Shown: positions 15,799 to 23,247 of the stretch, in pieces
Numbering within the stretch: the stretch's first letter is position 1
How the letters are laid out: each line of letters begins with the position of its first letter
IMG/VR virus record: IMGVR_UViG_3300047557_003409
Span: 1-35,090 of that record
Direction: 5' to 3' (one strand)
Source: a virus
Length of the DNA stretch: 35,090 nt
Program-made: the position numbers and the translations under genes
Notes under the pieces: model-generated
Seen by the model: only the letters and a program-made list of their open reading frames with translations
Told to the model about the DNA's origin: nothing
Databases searched by the model: none

Positions 15799-15984
15799 AT
15801 GACTAAAACAGTACTTCTTGCTTTAGGTGAGAAAATATTTGATACTTTTTGGCAAAGCTGTGAAGTTAAAAAATTTGTAGTACATCTTTTAGAGAAATAT
15901 GCTAAGAGTACAGATAATGATGTTGATAATGTTGTAGTTCGACTAGTTAAAGAAAAGCTTCTTATAAATTGTCCTGAAGCTTGA
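15799..15984 (+). CDS. Small hypothetical protein (61 aa)
   Basis: A 61-residue protein starting MTKTVLLALGEKIFDTFWQS, with an AGGAG site at 15785-15789 and a terminator after it. It has hydrophobic-helical and acidic parts and no recognised domain. The ribosome site and the flanking terminator support it being a real gene. Confidence 0.65.
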   Translation: MTKTVLLALGEKIFDTFWQSCEVKKFVVHLLEKYAKSTDNDVDNVVVRLVKEKLLINCPEA

Positions 15985-16019
15985 TATTAAAATAAATTAA
16001 TATTTAAATACTATTTCTA

Positions 16020-16047
16020 ATAGGGAAGTAATCACTTCCCTATTTTT
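16020..16047 (+). terminator. Rho-independent terminator
   Basis: Perfect 10-bp stem ATAGGGAAGT (16020-16029) / ACTTCCCTAT (16034-16043), loop AATC, then TTTTT running into the next late promoter. Confidence 0.9.
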
Positions 16048-16054
16048 ATAAATA
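16047..16054 (+). promoter_or_regulatory. Late promoter TATAAATA
   Basis: Exact octamer that shares its first base with the end of the terminator T-run, 37 bases before the virion gene start at 16091. Confidence 0.85.
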
Positions 16055-16090
16055 CTCATAGAAAAAAAGTAAGATTAAGAGGAAAATTAA

Positions 16091-16858
16091 ATGGCTCTTT
16101 GGGGAATTTCAACTGACGCAGAAACCTCTGGCAATAATTTTGCAATACCAAAGTATTTTGGAAGATATTCTCCAAATACAAGTTTATTTGAGGCAGTTGA
16201 TAGAAATAGAACACCATATAACTGCTTTGCAGATAATCGTGGATGGATTTATCGTCACTATGGAACATCAGATCATTCTGGATTATCAACTTCATATTAT
16301 GATGAAGTAATTGTTCCAGTTGTAGGTTTAAATACCGCAGGTTCCGGTTCACAGACAACTGGTCTTGGTTTAGCTACACCAATTGCTGTGTTTTTTGAAG
16401 ATCCAAATACTACCTCTCCCATCAGTATTGGTGCTGGTGGAACCACTGGAATTGGAACTGGTAGAGTAGGTTATGTTCACGTAGTTTGGAACGAAGCAGT
16501 TTACTGTAGTGCAGGTGCTACAGTATTAATTTCTCGTTCTACTGGTGCAAATATTGTAGCTACTGCAGCTTCTACAGGAGTTCCAGTACAAGTAAATGTT
16601 CCTGGTATAGGACAGACAATGATTACTTTCAATGGACAAGTATCTAATAGAGTTGCATTTACATTTACCACACCAACTACTGGAATTGGAACCGTCTTGA
16701 GAATTTCTACTTCTGCCGGAGTAGTTGGAACGGTTACTGATTTTTCAGGAGGTGCTGCAGTTACCAAAACATTGAATGGATTAGTTAAGAATGTTGCTGG
16801 AGCTGGTACAACTGCTGGAGTTGGTCTTGGAGCTACTACATTAACGATTGTTGCTTGA
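16091..16858 (+). CDS. Probable virion structural protein
   Basis: 255 residues beginning MALWGISTDAETSGNNFAIP, an opening typical of a cyanophage virion protein family. The N-terminal half (about 1-75) has aromatic-rich segments (PKYFGRYSPN, GWIYRHYGTSDHSG); the rest is Gly/Thr/Ala/Val-rich with repeated T-T-G-I-G-T turns and ends in short beta repeats (AGVGLGATTLTIV), as in fibre or decoration proteins. Base composition is less AT-rich than the replication genes, as usual for structural genes. It has its own terminator-insulated late promoter. Exact role in the particle cannot be read from the sequence. Confidence 0.65.
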   Translation: MALWGISTDAETSGNNFAIPKYFGRYSPNTSLFEAVDRNRTPYNCFADNRGWIYRHYGTSDHSGLSTSYYDEVIVPVVGLNTAGSGSQTTGLGLATPIAVFFEDPNTTSPISIGAGGTTGIGTGRVGYVHVVWNEAVYCSAGATVLISRSTGANIVATAASTGVPVQVNVPGIGQTMITFNGQVSNRVAFTFTTPTTGIGTVLRISTSAGVVGTVTDFSGGAAVTKTLNGLVKNVAGAGTTAGVGLGATTLTIVA

Positions 16859-16867
16859 TAAATTTAT

Positions 16868-17239
16868 ATGAGATTTGATGAGTTGAATGAAGATAATTAT
16901 ATATTATTTGCTATAAAACATTATGAAAATCCCCATTCGGTAACTAAAGAAGATTTTTTTGATGACTTGAAGAAATTTAAGTTGATCAAAAAAATCTTCA
17001 AAAAATATATTAGTGATGGAAAGATTAACATTAAATTACTCATCAATCATTTTTTAATCTTATATAATGTTTTTGGTGAAGCTACTACTCCATTATTATT
17101 TTATAAGATAGATCCAGAATATTGGAATCTTATAAAAACAACCATAATATATTTGGGAAGATTTCCCGAATATCCTAAAACTGAGTTACATGATATATCT
17201 GTAGATTTAAAGTTTTTTAAATTGCTAAACGAACTATGA
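16868..17239 (+). CDS. Conserved cyanophage hypothetical protein (123 aa)
   Basis: A 123-residue, all-helical-looking protein beginning MRFDELNEDNYILFAIKHYE. The TKEDFFDDLKKFKLIKKIFK and ATTPLLFYKIDPEYW segments are of a type I recall as conserved in T4-like phages of marine bacteria, always unannotated. Its place, between a virion gene and small late genes, and its ATGA overlap with the next gene suggest one late unit. Function unknown. Confidence 0.65.
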   Translation: MRFDELNEDNYILFAIKHYENPHSVTKEDFFDDLKKFKLIKKIFKKYISDGKINIKLLINHFLILYNVFGEATTPLLFYKIDPEYWNLIKTTIIYLGRFPEYPKTELHDISVDLKFFKLLNEL

Positions 17240-17451
17240 AAGAGAAAACTTTTGAATATATAGTTTCTTTGATTAGATCTCGTATTAATGAGGAAGTAGC
17301 AACTATACCTACAAATGCTGCATCTTCTGGTGCTGTTAGTGGATTATCTGGAAAAGAAGGTGATTTACCTCCAGTAGATTTAAGAAAAAGAAAATATAAA
17401 AAATTACCCAGTCCATATAGAGATTTATTTCGCAGAAAACGAAATGTTTAA
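17236..17451 (+). CDS. Conserved cyanophage hypothetical protein (71 aa)
   Basis: A short basic protein with an ATGA overlap with the gene before it. The middle is low-complexity (ATIPTNAASSGAVSGL), then comes a conserved-looking tail DLPPVDLRKRKYKKLPSPYR and a basic end. Such proteins recur next to the 123-aa protein in related phages; function unknown. The next gene starts before its stop, so the three genes are coupled. Confidence 0.65.
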   Translation: MKEKTFEYIVSLIRSRINEEVATIPTNAASSGAVSGLSGKEGDLPPVDLRKRKYKKLPSPYRDLFRRKRNV

Positions 17452-17926
17452 CACAACAAATCAAACTGTTGATACTCGTATGGCTGTGATGGAAGAAAAA
17501 TTTAGTGTGTATGAAAAGATGATGGACAAACTAGAAAGTGCAATACAGACTATTAGTGAAATAAATCAAAATATTTCTAGAATGTTAACAGTTCATGAAG
17601 AAAAAATTGATAATAGTACAAAGACAGATGAAATAATTTTTGAAAAATTGAGAAGAATAGAACAAAAAAATACAGAAGAACATCAAAAAGTAGTTGATAG
17701 ATTAGAAAAGTTAGAAGTTAATATAAAAACTACTATAGAAACTGAAAAGAAAGAAAGAGAAGAAAATATAGATGAAGTTACCGGAAAAATTAATGATGTA
17801 GTAAAATTTAGATGGTTAGTTGTTGGAGGACTTGCTGTAGCTATGTTCGCTTTTACAAACTCTTCTATCATAATAGATGTCTTGACCCCAGATCAAAATC
17901 CTGCTACAATACATAAAGTTAAGTAG
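17444..17926 (+). CDS. Coiled-coil membrane-anchored protein
   Basis: 160 residues. Residues about 15-120 form a long heptad-patterned coiled coil (MEEKFSVYEKMMDKLESAIQ, EEHQKVVDRLEKLEVNI). A single membrane segment (WLVVGGLAVAMFAFTNSSII, about 125-145) follows, with a short tail. An inner-membrane protein with a cytoplasmic coiled coil is predicted. It could act in superinfection exclusion, lysis timing or virion assembly; nothing decides. It overlaps the previous gene by 8 bases and ends 7 bases before the primase. Confidence 0.65.
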   Translation: MFNTTNQTVDTRMAVMEEKFSVYEKMMDKLESAIQTISEINQNISRMLTVHEEKIDNSTKTDEIIFEKLRRIEQKNTEEHQKVVDRLEKLEVNIKTTIETEKKEREENIDEVTGKINDVVKFRWLVVGGLAVAMFAFTNSSIIIDVLTPDQNPATIHKVK

Positions 17927-17933
17927 TATTTGA

Positions 17934-18926
17934 ATGTCTTATATTGAAGACAAATATATCGGGTTATTTTCAGCCCGATTGAATAAGTTCGTCAAGAAAA
18001 ATAAAGTCTATAACTTTAGGTGTCCTTATTGTAACGACAGTCAAAAATACAAAAATAAGGCTAGAGGATACTTATACCCAGTAAAAGACAGTTATAATTT
18101 TAAGTGTCATAATTGTGCTAAGTCAATTTCATTTTCAAACTTTCTAAAAGATATTGATAGTTCACTATATGATAACTACGTTTTAGAAAAGTTTAAAGGT
18201 AATGGTAGGAGAGAACTGAAATTAGAAGTATCTCCACCAAGACAAAAACCTACTTTTGAAAAAAAGTATTTTGATTTACCCACTATCAGCTCTCTAAATA
18301 AAGAACATTTCGCAAGATATTATCTTGAAAAAAGATGTATCCCAGAAGAAAAGTTGAATCAATTTTATTATTGTGAAAATTTTAAAGAGTGGGTAAACAC
18401 TCAAAAGCAAACATTTAAAATAATTAAACAAGATGAATCTAGAATTATCATTCCTTTAATTTATGAAGGAAATATATTTGGATTTCAAGGTAGATCACTA
18501 TCTAAAAATTCAAATGTAAAATATATTACTATATTATTGAATGATGATATTCCAAAAATTTATGGCCTAGATGATATTGATTGGTCCAAAAATGTTTATG
18601 TTTTAGAAGGTCCTATTGATAGTTTATTCATTAGTAATTCTATCGCTATGACTGGTGCTGATGTTAGTGTTAAATCCATTCCCAATTATCAGAAAACAGA
18701 TTTTATTTTTGTTTATGATAATGAAAGAAGAAATAAAGATATTATTTCTAGGATGGAAAAAACAATTCAAGAAGGTCATGCAATTGTTATATGGCCTAAT
18801 GACTTGAAATATAAAGACGTAAATGATATGATAATTGCTGGACTGAATCCCGAAGAAATTATTCAAAATAATACATTTCGTGGATTAGAAGCAAGAGCAA
18901 AACTAATTGGTTGGAAACGAATTTAA
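17934..18926 (+). CDS. gp61: gp61 DNA primase
   Basis: DnaG-type primase of the T4 primosome, working with the gp41 helicase. The zinc-binding domain has C30xxC33 (CPYCNDSQ) and C58xxC61 (CHNC). The TOPRIM core follows: FGFQGRSL, the glutamate motif VYVLEGPIDSLF (about 221-232), and the acidic motif FVYDNERRNKD, with VIWPND near the C-terminus. Length 330 aa versus 342 in T4 gp61. The gene order (primase then nrdA) places it away from gp41, as in cyanophages. Confident. Confidence 0.93.
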   Translation: MSYIEDKYIGLFSARLNKFVKKNKVYNFRCPYCNDSQKYKNKARGYLYPVKDSYNFKCHNCAKSISFSNFLKDIDSSLYDNYVLEKFKGNGRRELKLEVSPPRQKPTFEKKYFDLPTISSLNKEHFARYYLEKRCIPEEKLNQFYYCENFKEWVNTQKQTFKIIKQDESRIIIPLIYEGNIFGFQGRSLSKNSNVKYITILLNDDIPKIYGLDDIDWSKNVYVLEGPIDSLFISNSIAMTGADVSVKSIPNYQKTDFIFVYDNERRNKDIISRMEKTIQEGHAIVIWPNDLKYKDVNDMIIAGLNPEEIIQNNTFRGLEARAKLIGWKRI

Positions 18927-18943
18927 AAGGAGCTAAAAATTTT

Positions 18944-21253
18944 ATGGGTAACGGAACTATTACAGTTAAGAAGCGAAATGGTAATGTAGAACTTCTGGAT
19001 TTAGATAAAATTCATAGAATGGTTGAAGAAGCTTGTGAGGGCCTTTCTGGTGTATCTGCTTCACAGGTAGAAATGTCATCAGGTTTACAATTTTATGATG
19101 GTATTACTACGGCAGATATTCAAGAAATTCTGATCAAATCTGCAGCAGATTTGATTTCTCTAGATGCTCCAAATTATCAATATGTTGCTGCTAGACTTCT
19201 TTTATTTGCAATTCGTAAAAAGATTTATGGTGGACGAATTGATATGCCTAATTTAGAGGAGCATATTCAAAAATGTGTTTCTTTGGGAGTATATGATAAA
19301 GAAATATTTAATTATTATAGTAAAGAAGAATTAGATAAAGCAAATTCATTAATAGATCATCATAGAGATTTTTTGTTTACTTATGCAGGTCTTCGTCAAG
19401 TAGTAGATAAGTATCTGGTTCAAGATAGGACAAATAATATTTTATTTGAAACTCCGCAGTTTATGTATATGTTGATTGCTTTGGTTGGATTTCAAAACTA
19501 TCCAAAAGAAGCTAGAATGTCTTATGTAAAAAGATATTATGATGCTATTAGTAAACATAAGTTGAATATTCCCACACCAATTATGGCTGGGGTTAGGACT
19601 CCTTTGCGGCAATATAGTAGTTGTGTACTAGTAGACGTTGATGATAGTTTGAATAGTATTTTTAGTAGCGATATGGCTATTGGTAGATATGTGGCTCAAA
19701 GGGCAGGTATTGGAATAAATGCTGGTAGAATTCGCGGAATTAATAGTAAAATTCGTGGTGGTGAAGTTACCCATACTGGGGTAATACCATTCCTTAAAAA
19801 ATTTGAAGCTACAGTAAAATGCTGTACTCAAAATGGAATTCGTGGTGGTTCTGCTACTACATTTTTTCCAATTTGGCATAAGGAAATTGAAGATATAATT
19901 GTACTAAAAAATAATAAAGGAACTGAAGATAATAGGGTTCGGAATTTAGATTATGCTATTCAATTTAGTAAAATCTTTTATGAAAGATTCATTAGAAATG
20001 AAAATATAACATTATTCTCTCCAAATGATGTTCCTGGGCTGTATGATAAATTTGGAATGGATGGATTTGATGAGCTTTATATCAAATATGAAAACGATGA
20101 AACTATTCCAAAAAAAGTGGTAAGGGCTCAAGAGTTAGTTGTAGATATTCTAAAAGAAAGGGCAGAAACTGGACGAATTTATATTATGAATATAGACCAT
20201 TCAAATTCTCACAGTCCATTCAAAGAACAAATTGTTATGAGTAACCTTTGTATGGAGATTCTTTTACGAACTGAACCAATTAATCATATTGATGATGAAC
20301 TTGGTAAAATTGCTTTATGTATTTTATCCTGTATTAATGTAGGAGTAGTTAAATCAGACAAAGAGTTAGAAGAACTTTGCGATATAAGTGTTAGATTTCT
20401 AGATGAACTAATAGACTATCAAGAATATCCAGTAAAAGCTGCAGAAATTACTACTAGAGGTAGTAGATCTCTTGGTATTGGTATTATTGGTTTAGCTCAT
20501 TATCTAGCTAAACTTGGACTAAAATATGATGACCCAAAAGCTTGGAGTGCTACTCACGGATTGAGTGAAAGTCTTCAGTATTATCTACTAAAAGCTTCAA
20601 ATCAACTTGCAAAAGAGAAAGGAGCGTGTGGTAATTTTCACACCACCAAATATGCCGAAGGAATTCTTCCAATTGATACTTACAAAAAAGAAATCGATGA
20701 AATTTGTAATGATGGATATCAGCATGATTGGGAAGAATTACGTCAAGAAATTTTAAAATATGGATTACGTCATACTACACTCTCCGCCCAACCCCCAACA
20801 GAGAGTTCATCAGTTTGTTGCAACGCTACTAATGGAATTGAACCCCCAAGAGACTATCTTTCTATTAAACAATCTAAAAAAGGAACTCTAAAACAAATTG
20901 TCCCACAATACTCTAAATTGAAGCACTACTACACACTTCTTTGGGATATGAAATCCAATGAAGGATACATTAATATTGTTGCAATGATGCAAAAATTCTT
21001 CGATCAAGCTATCAGTGCAAATTGGAGCTACAATCCAGAAAATTATGCAAATAAAGAAGTTCCAATTAGTGTTATTGTGAATGATTTTCTCTCTTGCTAT
21101 AAGAATGGACACAAGACTGCCTATTATCATAATACTTATGATGGGAAGACTGATGATGTTTCTGCAGAAAAAACTAATGATATTTCTCAATTAATAAATG
21201 AAATACTTACATCTAATGTTGATGAAACAAGTTGCGATAGTTGTTCGGTTTAA
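18944..21253 (+). CDS. nrdA: NrdA, class I ribonucleotide reductase large subunit
   Basis: Reduces ribonucleoside diphosphates to dNDPs with NrdB. An N-terminal ATP-cone (TVKKRNGNVELLDLDKIHRM) implies allosteric control by ATP/dATP. Catalytic residues: C227 in YSSCVLVD, the SNLCMEI loop with C436 and E438, the third cysteine in ALCILSCINVG, and the tyrosine pair in TAYYHNTYDGK. The extreme C-terminus has a CDSC shuttle pair that takes electrons from thioredoxin/glutaredoxin. 769 aa is normal. ATG 18944 is preferred to 18911 because AAGGAG at 18927-18932 precedes it and the upstream part overlaps gp61. An HNH gene separates it from nrdB. Confidence 0.95.
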   Translation: MGNGTITVKKRNGNVELLDLDKIHRMVEEACEGLSGVSASQVEMSSGLQFYDGITTADIQEILIKSAADLISLDAPNYQYVAARLLLFAIRKKIYGGRIDMPNLEEHIQKCVSLGVYDKEIFNYYSKEELDKANSLIDHHRDFLFTYAGLRQVVDKYLVQDRTNNILFETPQFMYMLIALVGFQNYPKEARMSYVKRYYDAISKHKLNIPTPIMAGVRTPLRQYSSCVLVDVDDSLNSIFSSDMAIGRYVAQRAGIGINAGRIRGINSKIRGGEVTHTGVIPFLKKFEATVKCCTQNGIRGGSATTFFPIWHKEIEDIIVLKNNKGTEDNRVRNLDYAIQFSKIFYERFIRNENITLFSPNDVPGLYDKFGMDGFDELYIKYENDETIPKKVVRAQELVVDILKERAETGRIYIMNIDHSNSHSPFKEQIVMSNLCMEILLRTEPINHIDDELGKIALCILSCINVGVVKSDKELEELCDISVRFLDELIDYQEYPVKAAEITTRGSRSLGIGIIGLAHYLAKLGLKYDDPKAWSATHGLSESLQYYLLKASNQLAKEKGACGNFHTTKYAEGILPIDTYKKEIDEICNDGYQHDWEELRQEILKYGLRHTTLSAQPPTESSSVCCNATNGIEPPRDYLSIKQSKKGTLKQIVPQYSKLKHYYTLLWDMKSNEGYINIVAMMQKFFDQAISANWSYNPENYANKEVPISVIVNDFLSCYKNGHKTAYYHNTYDGKTDDVSAEKTNDISQLINEILTSNVDETSCDSCSV

Positions 21254-21308
21254 TTATGTAAAATATAACTTGTAAAATATACAGATAGTTATTAGATATG
21301 GTAAATCT

Positions 21309-22022
21309 ATGGACTATAAAAAACATTATAATTTATTAATAGAAAAAGCACTCAATATTTCTATTGAGTGCTATACTGAACTACATCATATTGTTCCAAA
21401 ATGTTTGGGTGGATCTGACGAAAAATCTAACCTGATAAAATTAACTCCAGAAGAACATTTTGTTGCACACAAACTTCTTACTAAGATATATCCAAATGAT
21501 ATAAAGCTAATATATGCTTTTAATTTTATGTCTACTCCTGTCTCTAAAAGAAATTTGAATAATAAATCATTTGGATTTGTTAGAAAAGAGATTTCTAAAT
21601 TGATGCAAGGTGATTTAAATCCTATGAGGAGATTTCCAGAAAAAAATTATTTTCGTGGAAAATTTGGAAAATCTCATCCATTTTACGGTAAAACACATAC
21701 AGAAGAAGAGAAAAAAAGAATAAGTGAGCGTATGAAAGATAATAATCCCTGCAAAGGATTATCTGCCTGGGAACATCCTAGATGTGATGAATATAATAAA
21801 AAAATATGGTTTTTTGCAGATGATTATTATAATGAATGGAAAATTACAAATCAATCATATTGTGCTTTATCTAAAAAATTTGGTTATAAAAAATATACTG
21901 CTTCACACATTAATATGATTAAAAAATTTAAATCTGGCTGGATACCAAATCAAGATCCAAAGTGGCTAAAATTTAAACACTCATTTTCTAAAAATATAAA
22001 TTTATTTCATAATAATTTTTAA
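21309..22022 (+). CDS. HNH homing endonuclease between nrdA and nrdB
   Basis: 237 residues, unrelated to ribonucleotide reductase. The N-terminal HNH motif reads ELHHIVPKCLGGSDEKSN then TPEEHFVAH, giving H26/H27, N41 and H50. The central part holds NUMOD3-like modules (NPMRRFPEKNYFRGKFG, GKSHPFYGKTHTEEEKKRIS), DNA-binding helices typical of homing endonucleases, and a helix-turn-helix-like tail. T4 carries a different free-standing endonuclease, mobE, at this same nrdA-nrdB junction. Start ATG 21309 has no good ribosome site. A 10-bp inverted repeat lies at codons 13-22. Ends 8 bases before nrdB. Confidence 0.88.
   Translation: MDYKKHYNLLIEKALNISIECYTELHHIVPKCLGGSDEKSNLIKLTPEEHFVAHKLLTKIYPNDIKLIYAFNFMSTPVSKRNLNNKSFGFVRKEISKLMQGDLNPMRRFPEKNYFRGKFGKSHPFYGKTHTEEEKKRISERMKDNNPCKGLSAWEHPRCDEYNKKIWFFADDYYNEWKITNQSYCALSKKFGYKKYTASHINMIKKFKSGWIPNQDPKWLKFKHSFSKNINLFHNNF
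21347..21372 (+). repeat. Perfect 10-bp inverted repeat inside the HNH start region
   Basis: AGCACTCAAT (21347-21356) pairs with ATTGAGTGCT (21363-21372) around a 6-nt loop. It is 38 bases into the HNH coding sequence and encodes KALNISIECY-type residues, so it may be coincidental or an RNA structure controlling expression. Confidence 0.5.
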
Positions 22023-22030
22023 GGAGAACT

Positions 22031-23179
22031 ATGGACACTATAAAAGGAATGACTGTATTTAATTCTAATGAAGTAAATACATTAAAACAACCTATGTTTT
22101 TTGGATCTCCTTTGGGAGTTCAAAGATATGATGAATATAAATATCCAATTTTTGAAAAACTTACTCAACAACAATTAAGTTTCTTTTGGAGACCAGAGGA
22201 AATTACTCTACAAAAAGATAGAGCAGATTATCAAACATTACGTCCAGAACAAAAACATATATTTACATCTAACTTAAAATATCAAATTATGTTAGATAGT
22301 GTTCAAGGAAGAGGGCCAGGAATGGCTTTTCTTCCTTATTGTTCCCTCCCAGAACTTGAAGCTTGTATGACTGTCTGGGAATTTATGGAAATGATACATA
22401 GTCGGTCATACACTTACATTATTAAAAATGTTTATTCAAATCCAAGTGAAATATTTAATACAATCATAAAAGATGAAAAAATCTTAGAAAGAGCTTCTAC
22501 AATTACATCTTCTTATGATGATTTTATCCAATCTTCTCAAAATTATAGTTCCTCTAATCTATGGAAATTTAATAATGAAGGTGTGGATATAGGAAAAACT
22601 GAAATTTATGAGATTAAACGAAAGTTATATCGAGCAGTTATGACTGTTAATATACTTGAAGGTATTAGATTTTTTGTATCTTTTGCTTGCTCTTTTGCTT
22701 TTGGCGAACTTAAACTTATGGAAGGTAGTGCAAAAATTATTTCATTAATTGCTCGGGACGAAGCAGTACATCTAAATCTTACTCAAAATATTTTATCCAA
22801 ATGGAAATCTGGAGATGATCCAGACATGATTAAAATTGCAGAAGAAGAGCTAGACTGGACTTATAAAGCTTTTGATAATGCAGTAAATGAAGAAAAAAGG
22901 TGGGCTCAATACTTATTTAAAGATGGTTCTATGATTGGACTAAATGATAAGCTATTATATAATTATGTTGAGTGGATTGCCAATCGTAGAATGAAAGCAA
23001 TTGGTCTTAAGCCAGCTTATGATATTCCTGCTAACACCAATCCATTACCTTGGACTGAAAATTGGCTTTCTAGTAAAGGAGTGCAAGTTGCTCCCCAAGA
23101 AGTTCAAATTACATCTTATCTTGTAGGGGCACTTAATCAAGATATGAAAGAAAATCAATTTGCAGATTTTAAACTATAA
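22031..23179 (+). CDS. nrdB: NrdB, class I ribonucleotide reductase small subunit
   Basis: Di-iron, tyrosyl-radical subunit that generates the thiyl radical in NrdA. Metal and radical motifs: LEACMTVWEFMEMIHSRSY with the E-x-x-H pair and the radical tyrosine Y127; RDEAVHLNL as the second E-x-x-H; further helices with WRPEEITLQKDRADY. The C-terminal peptide QDMKENQFADFKL is the part expected to bind NrdA. 382 aa is usual. The AAGGAG site at 22021-22026 precedes ATG 22031. A strong terminator follows. The presence of Y127 marks it as class Ia-type rather than a radical-free variant. Confidence 0.95.
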   Translation: MDTIKGMTVFNSNEVNTLKQPMFFGSPLGVQRYDEYKYPIFEKLTQQQLSFFWRPEEITLQKDRADYQTLRPEQKHIFTSNLKYQIMLDSVQGRGPGMAFLPYCSLPELEACMTVWEFMEMIHSRSYTYIIKNVYSNPSEIFNTIIKDEKILERASTITSSYDDFIQSSQNYSSSNLWKFNNEGVDIGKTEIYEIKRKLYRAVMTVNILEGIRFFVSFACSFAFGELKLMEGSAKIISLIARDEAVHLNLTQNILSKWKSGDDPDMIKIAEEELDWTYKAFDNAVNEEKRWAQYLFKDGSMIGLNDKLLYNYVEWIANRRMKAIGLKPAYDIPANTNPLPWTENWLSSKGVQVAPQEVQITSYLVGALNQDMKENQFADFKL

Positions 23180-23185
23180 GACCTG

Positions 23186-23208
23186 GGGGCTAAATAAGCC
23201 CCTTTTTT
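23186..23208 (+). terminator. Rho-independent terminator after nrdB
   Basis: Stem GGGGCT (23186-23191) / AGCCCC (23197-23202), loop AAATA, then TTTTTT. Confidence 0.92.
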
Positions 23209-23216
23209 GTTGCTTT

Positions 23217-23224
23217 TATAAATA
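23217..23224 (+). promoter_or_regulatory. Late promoter TATAAATA
   Basis: Exact octamer 8 bases after the nrdB terminator and 24 bases upstream of the start at 23248. Confidence 0.85.
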
Positions 23225-23247
23225 CCTAAAAAGTATCCCTTGATAAA

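Noticed and set aside
16056-16358. Minus-strand 100-aa reading frame opposite the virion gene
   Set aside because: Opposite a supported + strand gene and overlapping its late promoter region; no other minus-strand gene in the window has support.
21294-21308. Short hairpin TAGAT/ATCTA before the nrdA-nrdB HNH gene
   Set aside because: Only five AT-rich pairs; too weak to claim regulation.
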